A stretch of 64,000 nt of DNA from Sycobia sp. Sy_11 (GCA_018907035.1 JACCIC010000022.1:2822001-2886000); one strand, 5' to 3'. Positions 1 through 12,050 are shown, counted from the stretch's first letter. Translations and numbers: made by a program. Notes: generated by a model not told the origin, from the sequence alone.

Positions 1-590
1 CTAACTTATCTCGTAAAATACAAAAAATTCCATTAAATGATTTAACTAAAAGTTAAAAATCTCATCAAAATACATGTTTTTTAATCTATATATTTTTTCC
101 TTAAACGTTTTTTATTAACAACAACGCACTTCACCGTAATATTCTCATTGACTATTCTATATCCTCCGTTAGTTTAAATATATTTTTTTGGGAACTCTTG
201 GTACAGAATTTTAAAGTATAAATCAGTATTTTAAATGTATAAATTACTTATTTTGAATAAATGGTTAATTAATGGTATACGAATCAACCATTTAGTTAAA
301 TCTATAAAATTTTTTTTCAGTATAGACTTATTTCTATGACTATTATTTCTAAGTTGCAACAAAATATATGTACGCTTTAAAAAAATTAACTTAACATTGA
401 GACAATATTCATGGCCATTGTCAGCAATTGATTTATGTTTACGAATGCAATAGATCTCGAAAAAGCTGCTAATTATAGACTGTAAACTTTTCCAAAAATT
501 ATTTGATTGCTTTTTATATTTTTGGAGTATCATATCAGAATCCTATATAATCATATTGACACATAACTACATTGTATGGAGAAGACAGAG

Positions 591-592
<2 letters not shown>

Positions 593-625
<33 letters not shown>
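593..625. repeat. (GA)n microsatellite
   Basis: An uninterrupted AG dinucleotide run, followed by purine-rich DNA. It creates a spurious Arg-Glu reading frame on the plus strand. Confidence 0.9.
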
Positions 626-628
<3 letters not shown>

Positions 629-1893
629 GGAACGTGAGAGCGAGAGGGGGAGGGGAGAATGAAAAATCCAAGGGGATTAACATAGATTACTCGATGTTGG
701 TGGGTGTTGAAATATCATGTACCTGCATGTACCCGCGAGTGTTCTCTATACTGTTTCGTTTCTTTCTCTCACCTGCTCTCACTGTTTATTACCTGTCCAT
801 CTGCACGTACGTTGTACGAGGCCTAGCAGGCAGTTTACAGATATACATGCAACAAATGTTGCCATCATTTTTTTTTTTTTTTTTTTTTTGTTAAATTTGC
901 AGTAAAAAAAACCTATCATTTAATCCTGACCGTATAGAATACGTATTCAAAATTTGAAGGCGATCGAAATATTAACTTACATTCAGGAAACACATGATTT
1001 TCTTAAACCAAGAGAATAGATTTTCTTAAGAACAAAAATTCAGTCAAGTAAATATTTATTTAATTATAATGTTCTAATTACTTAAATTTAGCTCATCATA
1101 ATCTAAAAATAAGCATTTTCATTTTCTACAAATCGTTTCTTTCAAACAAGCTGATCAAAATTAAAATGGAAACCTGAGTTTCTTAAATTTAGTAATTATA
1201 TACCTGAACAAAATACTTTTGATTCTCTAAAAAAGGCTTTACAGAATCAAACTAATATTTTCTAGAAATTAGTATTTAATTGTTTTTATACAGTATATAT
1301 AGAACAGAGTTACGCAATACATATATAAATAAATATGTTCTTAATCTAAGCAAACAAAATTTTGAATCAGAAGGTTATTATATTAAAACAAAAAAGTAAT
1401 GCATTGAATTCAGAAAATCTAATAGCTAGAATTGCAAATAATCTAAATACTTAAATTATAGATTGATCAAATTTGTGGTCAAAGATTTTTTTGATACTAT
1501 CAAAAGAACAATATTATCGAATTAATTAAATAAAAATTTTCTTAGTTTAAGAAATAGATTTTTCGAGATAATTCATTAAAATTATATACTGCTAAAATTC
1601 TAATATAAAGTAAATATTACTTGACTCAAGAAATTTACGCGATTTTCTGTACTAAGTAAATATTTTCTTTAACTAAGTAATCGCATAAACTTTAACCAAA
1701 TTAGTAGGTACTAAAATAAAGCTTATATTTTCTCAACAGCAGAACACAAATATTGGAAATTAAATGAATATTTTCTTATCTAAAGCAAATATTATCTGGA
1801 ACCAATGATGTCAAATTTAAAATCAGGAAAATAAATTCTTGGATTAATTAAATATCTCCTAGATTTTTGTGAGAATATTTTCTAGAAAATGGG

Positions 1894-1935
1894 TATATAT
1901 ATATATATATATATATCTATATATATATATATATA
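1894..1935. repeat. (TA)n microsatellite
   Basis: A TA dinucleotide run with a single C interruption. Confidence 0.9.
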
Positions 1936-2800
1936 CAAGGAAATATATTCAATTTTTAAAAAATATTTACTCAAAAGAATGAAATAGGTTTCTTCCTCTC
2001 AAAGGGTGATTAGATCTATTTGATTTATTCCTGCTAGTTGTAACATCTAATAAAGTTTATTTAAGCACACGATTTAAATATTAAATGTAATAAATAAATA
2101 GTAAAAATAAAAATATATATATAAATCAAAATAATATTTTCTATTTTTGGAAAAATTATTTACATATAAGATATAAATAGTTTTATTAAATGATTTATTC
2201 TTTTAAATTTAATATTTAAATATTTGTGCTTCGTTTAATAAAATCGAAAAAATGTTTATTAGTTTTTAACAACTCGTTGTAAATAATCAAATAAATATAT
2301 TTCACCTTTTAATAAAGCTATTTAATTAATTGTTCATATTGAATAGCTTTTCCAAAAATTGAATATAATTGTTAAATTTGAGTATATATATAGTTTTTCA
2401 AATATTTATTTATTTAACTTTATTTTTTATGTATATGTAGTTCCGTTTAGTAAAATTCAAGAAATATTTATTACTTTTCAATAAGTTATTTAGTGTAATG
2501 TAATAAATATATGTTCGCTATGCAAATAAACTTAATTGTTTGTTTTAAATATGTGGTTTACACTAAATTACAAAATATTCATTCGTGTTAAATATGTATT
2601 TTTCTGTTTTAATCATAAATTTAAATAAATATTTGTTGTACTCTAATAACTATTGAATTAATTCTAATGAATGCATGATATAATGTAAATAGCAATGAAA
2701 TAAAATTTATTATATAAAAATTTAATGAATGCTATTATATAAATAATTTACAGCAAGTATAGTTTTTTATATCAAATTAGTAGTATTATTAAGATCAACG

Positions 2801-3291
2801 CAGTCTTATTATCAAGTTTTAAATTCAAAATTTAAAAAAAATACGTGTATATATATATATATACATACGTATTTTCTTAAAAATTTGGCAGCGGGGTGTA
2901 GCAAATGGGATTCACTAGTGTCGACGAAGAAATTCTTTAAGTGCGTATACCCAGGTATACCTTTTCGTAGCCTCGATCATCGCCACGCAGCGAATTTAAA
3001 ATTTTAAGAAAATACGTGTGTATATAAATACATACATACATACTTACGCACGCAGACAAGAAAATCTATACGCACTTCAAAAATTTCGACACCAGTTAAT
3101 CCCTTTATTGCATCTATTGTTTCGGCGTCCCCCCTACTGAACGCCGTCTCTCCCTCGATCGCACCAGCTCGAAAACCAACATCTGGAATATCGTACGAAC
3201 GGAGTACCGACGTTCACCGCCGCAGCGTTGAGTGTCAAAATTTTACTGCAATGTCTAACATGGGCATCGGCGATCTCCCCTTATTATCTCT
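2801..3291 (+). repeat. Interspersed repeat family, copy A
   Basis: This stretch aligns over its length with 18783-19338. Shared blocks in the same order are CAGTCTTATTATCAAG, a GTGTCGACGAAGA block, TACCTTTTCGTAGCCT, TTCGACACCAGTTAAT, ATCTATTGTTTCG, and a CAAAATTTTACT..GTCTAACAT end. Identity is roughly 70% by eye. The left part contains a palindrome around AAATACGT..(TA)..ACGTATTT. No coding capacity or terminal repeats were recognised, so it is probably a non-autonomous element. Confidence 0.7.
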
Positions 3292-4406
3292 GGTACGACT
3301 CTTGACGTGTCACGAAACCGTATTTTATCATCTCCTTTTACACTCCTTTTATAACCACGAAATATAATTATGTAATAAAAAAATAGCAAAAACGATCAAG
3401 AATAAGTATTCTATACCTATAGGAAATATGTATTTTTATAATAGTTTATAAACACAAATAATATTGGATCACTTGATAGCGTGAAGGACACGGACAATAA
3501 AAATATGTATTATTCATATAGAATCGATATATATGGGTATTCTGTTCAAATAAAGATTTGAACTACATTTTATAAATATGTTCACTCGCCAACAAACCTA
3601 CATGCGCATAGTTGAATTAGCTAGACGACGCGCATTTATGACCGCCGCCGGCACATGTTCGCTAGATCGAGGAGTTCCCGCAATTAAGCGACGCTGTATG
3701 GGAGCAGCTGCAGCGTACACCACGAGCAAGGGAGAAATACAGTCGATGCGCGGATTGGCGCTCGTTATACTCGGGGTGGGGAGTTGCGATGTATGCGGGG
3801 GTGTGCATGGAGAAGTTTTTGCGCGATGCAGACACTTCGGTTTTGGCAGCCGCTCAGTTTTACGATTCTTGAATAAAGCTAGCGTTTTAAATTAATATCG
3901 TTTTCTTATTTGTATTTACATTCATCTTTTCTTAAATAAGTAATTTTACCAAATCTTCATATATTTTAATTATGTAATATAATAATTTTAATTAATATTT
4001 TAATGTATATACAAGCTTCCTCTTTTATTCATTCTTACGGAAACACTACATTTAATTTCAACTAGCACATTTTTCGCGCGCGATAGTTTATTTGTTCACA
4101 GGACACAGACGTCATAGGTTGCTCTTTCAAATGCATATTTTTGAAGAAAAGAGAGTGGGAGTATGCAGTGAGCATGGATAGAGGAAAAAGTTACATATTT
4201 GCTCCCCTATATTTGCTTCTTTGCTTTTTTTGCACGCAGAAACATCGAGGGACTTCCAAGACAATGACATCTACCAGACAAATCTGACCTATCATCTCTG
4301 GCTTATTTTTGATAAGCTTTTCCCATGTATAGCGATCAGAGTTTCTAATAGACTTATATATCAGACCGAGCGCTTAAGGATGTATAGGCTATATGCTTAA
4401 GCGGTG
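3292..4406. other. Non-coding region left of the LTR element
   Basis: A moderately GC-richer patch at 3578-3895 contains a 105-codon plus-strand ORF that I do not recognise; it lacks gene context and is not called. The rest is AT-rich. The last bases, GGTGCTAG, form the left half of the LTR element's palindromic target. Confidence 0.5.
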
Positions 4407-4410
4407 CTAG

Positions 4411-4707
4411 TGTGGCCGGGGTGTACGGCCAACGAATAAAGAGGAGAAGAATTACAACAAGCACTTAACCTGTAAAACACAAATGGGTTTTATTAAGAAG
4501 CGTACAATTCAATTCTCGCACTAGGCACAAAAGCGGCGGGGTAGCGACTCGGCGCTAGCTCGTTCCTTCTACGACTGGTGCACGTGCGGATTCACGAGCG
4601 CGGTGGTGGCGACTAAAGGCGCTTGCAAGGTCGCGCTCTTCTCTCTCTCCGTATACGTGTGCACTAACACGGCAACGTGTATGCATGTGGAGGTTCTATA
4701 CCCCACA
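4411..4707 (-). repeat. 3' LTR of the Ty3/Gypsy element
   Basis: A 297-bp LTR that reads TGTGGGGTAT...CGGCCACA on the minus strand, with an AATAAA signal shortly before AACCCAT. It is preceded on the minus strand by a G-rich polypurine tract (plus strand 4712-4724, C-rich), where plus-strand priming would occur. This is the complete LTR copy; the other lacks its last 72 bases. Confidence 0.9.
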
Positions 4708-5871
4708 TCACTGCCCCCCCCAAGGGCAAAAAAATTACTCATTAATTTTTTTTTTTTCATAGATGCAATATCGTATGCAAAAACTAAAAAACAAAGAAAA
4801 ACCGCATGTGAGAGAGAAGCACGCGTAACAATATATATGTATGTACAAGCAGATTCACCCCATGCATTCTCGCATTTGCTCAGACCTGCTGAGGATCGGG
4901 GAAAACCTGCGATTAAAATCCAGTGGGAAAAATTTCGTAGGAAAAACCCGCTCCAAAAATGAATGGGTATACATTTTTAAGCGGATTTTAATTTATCGCA
5001 AGATTAAGAATAAGGTCGGTATTCAGATCGCAAAATGATGGGATTAATTAGTTAGCATAGTAGTAGCTCAGAGAAGAAAAAATAATCAAAACGAGTCAAG
5101 TAATTCGCAAGTCAATATTTACATTTTTTTTAATATAAAAGTTCGCTCGCATAAGTTGAAAGGGAAAATCGCAATGTAAATATAATCGCAAATCTGAAAA
5201 AGAAAAATCGCAATAAAATGTAATCGCAAAGCTGAAAAAGAAAAGAATCAAAATTATATGATTTGAGAGTCATTAAATAATACATCAATTATGTTCGCTT
5301 AATGTTTACATAATAAAAGGGTAAGGCATGTGCTTTATTTACATAGAGATGAATCGATCTTAAGTCTAGTTATTATTTATAAATTTGTCTCGTGATGTAT
5401 CTAACGACGAGCTGGGTTCTCTATACTCATATTGCATATTGATCGCAGTTATTAATTTTACAATTTAAGAAAGTTGTATACGAATTATGGCTTATCTTAA
5501 TCGCAATTAAAAGGAGATGTAAATTAAGTGATTTTGATTTTGGCGTCCCTAAGTTATTTTTTATGGAATATTATGTATACTGAGAGTGAGTTCAGAAGGT
5601 AAGATATAGAATGTATGTTTAGAAAGTGATCTAGTTTTATGTAAATTGGATAATTAGATGGATTGTGTAAAAATGTTGATCCTTGAATTAAAAAAATAAC
5701 CAATATCGATGAAATTGGCAAGAGAAATCGATTTATTTACGGTATATATTTACCATAGGCATTTTGAATTCCATTATACTCTTTTCTTATCGCAATTAAT
5801 TAGGTTAATACGGTTCCTACGCAGTATGTTAGGTTGATGCTTAGTTTTCCTTAGAATTGATTTCGGTTGGA
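4708..5871 (-). other. 3' non-coding part of the Ty3/Gypsy element
   Basis: This stretch lies between the end of the pol-derived reading frame and the polypurine tract. It is AT-rich with no retained reading frame. Several TCGCAA-containing blocks recur (about 4990-5240, also 5450-5510 and 5790), giving it a weakly repetitive look. Confidence 0.5.
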
Positions 5872-7283
5872 TTACGTTTTCGCAGGTTTGAGATTTCGCT
5901 TTTTAAGGATTGATTTTGGTTGAGTAATATCGCTTTCATTACAAGAGGCGCTAGGGGTGGGTTCGACGCTAGGAGTCGAGTAATTAAATTCGTAATTTGT
6001 TTCCGAATGTTGGCTTTGAATGGGACTATTCGTTTGAGAATTAGTTCCTGAGTCGTAGATTTGTTGCGAGTAGTTAATAATTCGATTGTTATTACTTAAT
6101 TCTTCGGTTTCGCTTAAATGATTATTTACGTTTAGGTTTACGTTTATTTTATTTTGATTAGTATTATCGTTTTCATTTGGCAGCATGTGTGCTGGTTTTA
6201 CTAATTCTAAGCTTACAGTTTTGTTTCTTCCGTTTACTTCGATTACGATTGTGCGGCCGTCCGCATTATGCGAAATTATTTTATGGGGTCCTGTCTAGGA
6301 TCGCTCAAGTGGCGGTTGAACAGTTGTACGTCTTAGAAATACATGTGAACTCTGCGCGAGATCTTTAAAGATAAATGGTTTAAGTGAATATTATGTTTAA
6401 CGGGAATTGGTTTAAGTGAATTCATTTGTTCGCGAAATTGATCTAGGAAAAGGCGTGGGTCATGATGTTCGTCCTCGTCGGCGTAAAAGACGCCGGGAAT
6501 TGGAAGGCCGGTACCATAAACAAGGTTGGAAGGACTAGCATCAATGTCAGATCTGAGACGAGTTCTATGTCCCAGTAAAACAGTAGGGAGAAGTCGCGGC
6601 CAGTCTGGACTGTTGGTCTGGCACATTAACGCTCCTTTTACGTAGCGGTGCCACCGCTCGATCATTCCGTTTGCCTGGGGGCTAGAACGCCGTGGTTCTG
6701 ATACGTTCGCTACCTATAGTTTTCAAGAGCTCTCCGAAGAGTTGGCTCTCAAATTGGGCTCCTTAATCAATAGTGATGCAGATGGGTGCGCCGTAGCGAG
6801 ACACCCAGTTCTCAAAAAAACTCGAGCAATAGTTGAAGCGGTAATGTCTTCAATTGGGATGGTCTCGGGCCAACGGGTGAATCGGTCAATCATCGTTAAT
6901 AGATAAGGTTGGCCGTGATGAGTTCTGAGAGGGCCTACGATGTCAATATGGACATGAGAAAAACGAGATGAAGGGGTTTCAAAATGTGCGGGGGTTAATT
7001 TTATGTACCGCGTTATTTTAGATTGTTGACAATCAATACATGTTTTACAACGTTGCCTGATGTCTTTAGTCATATCCGGCCAAACGTATTGTTTTCGGAT
7101 TAATTTAATCGTTGTGCTAGCGCTTGGGTGTGATTTATTATGGAAAAGCTTAAATACCTCCTCACGAAGTTGAGTCGGAAGGTATGTACGGATGTATTCT
7201 TTGTAAATATCGCAGTAGAAAGGAGTATAATGTTCTCCGATTGTTAATTCGCGTAATTTAAGAGGGTGATTCCGATCCCTCAT
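5872..7283 (-). pseudogene. Integrase and C-terminal remnant of the Ty3/Gypsy pol
   Basis: Reading leftwards, the frame at 7283-6723 has an HHCC zinc-binding domain (FHNKSH, then CKTCIDC), then the core with HVHIDIVGPL carrying the first catalytic Asp and MIDRFTRWPE. Past a frameshift near 6800, the second Asp region reads ITID followed at once by a TAA codon. The frame at 6665-6333 continues with MIERWHRYVKGAL, containing the third acidic residue. A further ORF at 6186-5872 is the low-complexity C-terminus. With at least one in-frame stop and two frameshifts it cannot produce an integrase. Confidence 0.85.
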
Positions 7284-7399
7284 TATTTGATATAATTGTT
7301 CATCTTTATGTTGTTCTTCCGTGGGTTGTTCCGCGTTAAAAACGGTTGGTAGCCGGAACGTGTCTATATTATCAATTAATTTGCATAATTGTACGTCGT

Positions 7400-8850
7400 T
7401 TTTAACTTCCGTATTATTTAGATTGAAAATATTTGGTTTAGTGTACGCATCAATACGCGAGAGTGTGTGTGCTACGACATTATCGGAACCGGAAAGGTAT
7501 TTAATACTCGTGTTGTATTGTGAAATATAGATTAGCTGTCGTTTTCGAACGGCAGGAGCTTTATCGCAGTTTTGTTGAAGTGCATAAACTAGCGGTTTAT
7601 GGTCGGTTAATATATCAAACGAGCGGCCTTCTAAATAATAATGAAAGTGTTTAATTGCGGTGTATATTGCTGTTAGCTCGCGATCGTACGTCGCGTATTT
7701 TTTCTGCGCGTTGTTGAATTTTTTAGAGAAAAAGGCTAAAGGTTTCCATACGTTATTCGTTTTTTATTCAAGGGCTCCACCCATAGCCGTATCGGATGCA
7801 TCAGTGATGAGACGGATTTCCGCTTTGCATCGGGAAAAGTTACGTAAGTTGCATTTATTAACGATTGTTTGCATTTCTCAAATGCTTTAATAGCTTCCGC
7901 TGTCCAATTGATTGGAGTTTTATCTTTCTTTTTCACATTTTTTAAATAAATATTGAGAGGCGCTTGATTCTCTGCCGCGTGTGGCAGAATTTTGCGATAG
8001 AAGTTTAACATGCCAAGAAAACGACGGAGTTCTTCGACAGTTTTAGGACGATGGAATTCACAAATTGCTTTAGTTTTATCCGCGGTGGGTTTAAAACCGT
8101 TACTGTCAATCGTATGACCAAGAAAGTTTAAATTATTAACGCCGAATTCGCATTTTTCAACGTTTAATTTGAGGCCGTGCGCTTCGAGTCTCTCAAGTAC
8201 CGTTTTTTAGATGAGCTTCGTGTTCTTTAGGAGATTTAGACGTTAGAATTATGTCGTCAACGTAGACAAAAACAAATTTTAAGTCGCGAAAGGTTTTATC
8301 CATGAATCTTTGGAACGTCTGAGGGGCGTTACGGAAGCCGAAACTCATAACATTAAATTCATAAAGACCGAAGGGTGTTATTACCGCTGTTTTATGTTTA
8401 TTTTCGGTTGCGACTGGGATGTGATGAAAAGCTTGGTAAAGATCAAGAGCACTGAAAATAGAGTTTCCTTGAAGTGTTATCGCAAAGTCTTGTAAGTAAG
8501 GTAGTGAATATTTATCCGGACTGTTACCGCATTTAATTTTCTATAATCGCCACAGATACGCCATGAACCATTCTTTTTTAGTGTCATATGAATGGGGCTT
8601 GCCCAAGGGCTGTCGGAAGGCTGACCAATACCTTCTTTACACATAGTTGCAAATTGCTTTTTCACGTTTTCTAGTTTATCCGGTGCTAGCCGTCTAGCTC
8701 GTTGGCTTAAAGGAGGTCCGGAGGTACGAATGTGATGACAGACGTTTACGTTTCTAATTAGTTTTGCTTTTTCGGCACCGATTACACGTGGGTAGTTCGC
8801 TATGATTTTTGAGTATTCGTTTTTATCTTTAATTAATGAAACGGGAGAGT
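7400..8850 (-). pseudogene. Reverse transcriptase and RNase H remnant
   Basis: Minus-strand frames show PWASPIHMTLKKNGSWRICG and DYRKLNAVT (8665-8520), the YVDD catalytic motif at about 8251-8266, and the RT-to-RNase H connection MLNFYRKILPHAA (8011 leftwards). An RNase H segment with LTDHKPLVYAL and YLSGSDNVVAHTLSRI lies at about 7640-7430. Stops and frameshifts, for example near 8210, 8505 and 7735, break the frame. The family copies RNA into DNA; this copy cannot. Confidence 0.88.
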
Positions 8851-8859
8851 ATTTAGATT

Positions 8860-9240
8860 ATTTATTTTCCATTTTTAGTGCTAGATTAGTATTACCATCA
8901 AGCAGTATTTTACTTTTTAAATCCGGGATAAGGTGAAAATGTTTAAGCAAGTCTGCTCCTATTATCGCATAGGGAACATCTGCTATAATAAAATTCCATT
9001 CGATTGGATTATTTAGACCAATATCAATTTTAAGTTTCGTAATTCGGTAACTGTTTATACGCGTTTTGTTTGCCGCATGTAATTTTAGGAATGCTGGAGT
9101 AGCTTTTACGTTATTTGGTTTGGGTATTAAGGAGACTTCGGGTCCTGTATCGATCAGAAATAAACGATGTGTTTTTAAATCTCTAACGTGGAGACGTACG
9201 GAAAAGACAGAGCCGCCTTGAATCTCCGATACGAACGGCT
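8860..9240 (-). pseudogene. Aspartic protease remnant of the Ty3/Gypsy element
   Basis: On the minus strand the frame carries FLIDTGPEVS at about 9131-9160, the DTG active-site triad of retropepsins, with Pro where Ala is usual in DTGAxxS. It is followed by a conserved IIGADLLKHF-type motif (about 8930-8970) and a stop near 8858. It would cut the Gag-Pol precursor; here it is detached from functional neighbours. Confidence 0.8.
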
Positions 9241-9243
9241 CGC

Positions 9244-10640
9244 TTAGTTTCGCGATTTAGATTTTCTAATCGGAGAGGATGCCCGTTTTTGTTTTGTTTT
9301 ACTATCGGCGCACGGGCCGTAGCATTTAATTGCTTTCGATGCAAATTTATTGTGATAGTAGCATTTATTACCGAACGTAATATTATTAGTTAAACCGAAT
9401 TTCGGACTTAAATTAAACTCAGCCGTTTGTGAGCTTTTTCGTGGATGATTCTGCGGAGATGAAGGACTCACGTGTCCTTACGGAGACGGAGAACGCGGAC
9501 AGTTTTGAGGTGATGAATTACGAGCGCGGTTTTGTGGAAATGGTGTATGCGGGCGGTTGAAAGAGGTAGGTGTCCTGTATGGACTCGTATTTCGGCTTTG
9601 TCTCTGAGGCGAATTACCGCAGCTGAAAGAGCGCTGCCGCGGGGTGAAATTGAATGAATTAAACGTATTTTCGTATCGGCTTCGCGTATTAGAGTTTCTA
9701 TAACCTCCGTGGTTATTGTTTATTGAGTTAACATTCGGGTTGTAAAAATCGTTCTGAGTTAAAAGTGTATTTATTGTCTACCGAATCTATCTTTGAATTT
9801 CTTTTTATTATGTCCGCAATGAGATCGCTATGTTTAATCATGCGCTCCTCGTCTTCGATGCTTTCGATCGCGATTTGAATGTCGACCGGGAGGCGCTTTT
9901 TCCAAAAAGTTATTACCGCGTTACGCGCAATAGTATTACCTGCTTGATCGAGCATCTGATAAAACAGTTCGGAGGGTTTCTTATTTCCCAATTGAGAATC
10001 CCTGTAAAAATGTTCTAGTTTTTGTTCTGGACTAATGCAGAATTCTTTCCTAATTGCTTGACGCATCGTTTCATATTGTCTTCCCGGAGTTAATCTTTTA
10101 AAATAATAAGTTAATTTTTGCATTGCCAGTTGGCCGATATTATTTATTAAGATATGGTATTTTTGTTCGTCTTCTGTGATCCTGTAATAGTTTAATTGAT
10201 TTTCGAACATAATTAACTACGCTTCCGGGTCGTGGACCCATAACGATTGCATTTGAATGTTTGGTATTCTATGATATTCGAAGTGTCTATAGCGAGGTTG
10301 CTGATCGTAATTTTGTCTGTAGTTCTGCCGTTGAGAACTTACTGGACTCGACATTGATTGTTGAAAAGCCGCGTCTTCGAAAATGCTCGCGGTGGTATTA
10401 TTAGGTATTATGTTTGGCTCTTGCGGATTATAGTTACGATTCCCCGCGTAATCATAACTTTCATACGTGTTTCTCGTTGTTATGTATTCTAAATTGTAAA
10501 TATTTGTATTCCTATGACTGGAATTTAAGAGCTTGTTGGCATAAAATTAGATGCACGGTTTAATCTTTTTTGTGTTTCTGCGGTAGGTTTTGGTTCTTCT
10601 ACAATGTCTAGCATATTATTTTTCTCTTTTAATTCGGTCA
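9244..10640 (-). pseudogene. Gag remnant with CHCC motif
   Basis: The frame starts at an ATG (10640-10638) just inside the truncated 5' LTR (MTELKEKNML..). It shifts frame near 10525, then runs to a TAG near 10213 directly after HDPEA, where Gag proteins of this type usually carry Trp. The best-kept block, 10210-9728 (160 aa), includes YYRITEDEQKYHILINNIG and an SPEQKLEHF block, typical of the Gypsy capsid domain. The frame at 9471-9244 contains CYYHNKF..KCYGPC, a Cys-His-Cys-Cys motif. It once formed the particle protein and is now broken at several points. Confidence 0.85.
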
Positions 10641-10650
10641 TTGCGTTCTT

Positions 10651-10876
10651 ATGGGTTTTATTAAGAAGCGTACAATTAAACTCTCGCACTAGGCACAAAA
10701 GGGACGAGGTAGCGACTTGGCGCTAGCTCGTTCCTTCTACGACTGGTGCACGTGCGGATACACGAGCGCGTTGGCGGCGACTAAAGGCGCTGGCAAGGTG
10801 ACGCTCCTCTCTCTCTCCGTATACGTGTGCACTAACAGCGGCGACGCGTATGCATGTGGAGGTTCGATACCCCACA
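10651..10876 (-). repeat. 5' LTR of the Ty3/Gypsy element, truncated
   Basis: It matches 4483-4707 with a few per cent divergence. The 72 bases corresponding to 4411-4482 (the U5 end of the LTR) and any primer binding site are missing. The sequence passes directly from ..AATAAAACCCAT into AAGAACGCAATG, where a Gag-like reading frame starts on the minus strand. Confidence 0.9.
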
Positions 10877-10880
10877 CTAG

Positions 10881-11247
10881 CACCTTGAAATTTGTATTGT
10901 GGATTGATATTATTATTAAAAAGCTACACAAAAAATTTTAGATGAATTCATGACTTTTTTAAAAGTTATAACTATTTAAAATTATCATGTATTCTTATGG
11001 CATTTCGTATTTAGTTGAACAAAACTTCACTTTCATTTCAAAAATAATGTACAAATAACGGCGATAAACTCTAAAAAATGGTCACTTAAAGGCGCTTAGG
11101 TTTTATCTACGAATTGCAATTAAAAAAATGGTACTTCATGACCTCTTAAAAAAGTTATTGAGAAAAATGTAATAGAAAATTATGAAATTCTTGGTAAGAA
11201 GATGTAATCGTGGCAACACTGCCCCTACTTTGGTAACGAAGAATTCT

Positions 11248-11301
<54 letters not shown>

Positions 11302-12050
11302 AATATTCTGAAGCAAAAGCAACGTATACTATAGTAATACATGAGCAGATGCTTCGTTCCTCATTCAAACATAGCATCACGCGCTCGCGTTGCATTACAG
11401 CCAACTGCAGAAAAATAACTTCTACAGCGCTGTGTTGCCGCGCTCAATTTTTATAGGATATAAGATTCTTCCTATACTTTATTTTTCCTATATTTTATTT
11501 TTCTACTGATAAAAGCCTGCAGGATTCACTCTGAAAAGTTAGTGACACAAAAGTAATGAATTTAACGTTTTAAGCAATTATATAACTTTTTACTTTATAA
11601 AAACTATTTTAACAAAAAATAACACTTTGCTTTTATGCATTTCAATAGCTTTTTTGAGATTTAATTTGATAATAAGTTCTAAAACCTAGATTTCACAATT
11701 TCACAAACTTTTGAGTAGGACAATATAGCCTAGACATCCTTCAGAGAACTCCGAATCGATCGCAGCGACTACTGGGGAAATTCATTACGGTGGTTTACAG
11801 AACTAAACAGAATGTTCTACAATACCGACTTTTCAGGGACGTAGCTTATTATAATTTTTGAGAAGTGAAGCCCGTATAATATATATATACACATACATAT
11901 GCATGGGCATAATGAGATAAGCAACAAGATGTTTACGTTATTGTTTCTCACCCTTGTAAAGAAGCTTAGTATTATAATATAGTATCCAATGTGTTCACGC
12001 ATGTAGTAAGATAGCTTCACCTTATATGTTTGCGTCGTACTTTATAAATG
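10881..12050. other. Non-coding AT-rich region with (TA)n
   Basis: A (TA)n tract lies at about 11247-11300. No exon-like reading frame or recognisable element was seen. The bases CACC at 10881-10884 complete the palindromic target of the LTR element. Confidence 0.5.

Larger units (their letters stand above)
1..2800. other. AT-rich non-coding region
   Basis: No coding exon is supported here. The stretch holds a (GA)n tract near 593-625, a T22 run at 868-889 and a (TA)n tract at 1894-1935. Between about 1000 and 2000 a short AATATTTTCT-like motif recurs every 50-80 bases, which suggests a decayed repeat. The short ORFs at the left end are compositional. Confidence 0.6.
4411..10876 (-). mobile_element. 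Degenerate Ty3/Gypsy LTR retrotransposon, CsRn1-like
   Basis: Two LTRs in the same orientation flank a minus-strand internal region with the order Gag, protease, reverse transcriptase, RNase H, integrase, the Ty3/Gypsy order. The element begins and ends TGTG..CACA and is flanked by CTAG on both sides (4407-4410 and 10877-10880), a 4-bp target duplication. A CHCC-type Cys/His motif in Gag (C-Y-Y-H followed by K-C-Y-G-P-C), in place of the usual CCHC knuckle, suggests the CsRn1 clade as I recall it. Stops and frameshifts occur in every module, so the copy is dead. No envelope gene was seen. Confidence 0.9.

Noticed and set aside
556..894. Arg-Glu-rich ORF
   Set aside because: Produced by a (GA)n microsatellite and a poly-T run, with no gene context. 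The same applies to 51567-52079 and 54654-54839.
3578..3895. 105-aa plus-strand ORF
   Set aside because: No recognisable domain, no splice or poly(A) context, and composition explained by a local GC-rich patch.
10855..10876. B-box-like GGTTCGATACCCC at the LTR end
   Set aside because: It is part of the LTR terminus and changed to GGTTCTATACCCC in the other LTR; there is no tRNA body beside it.
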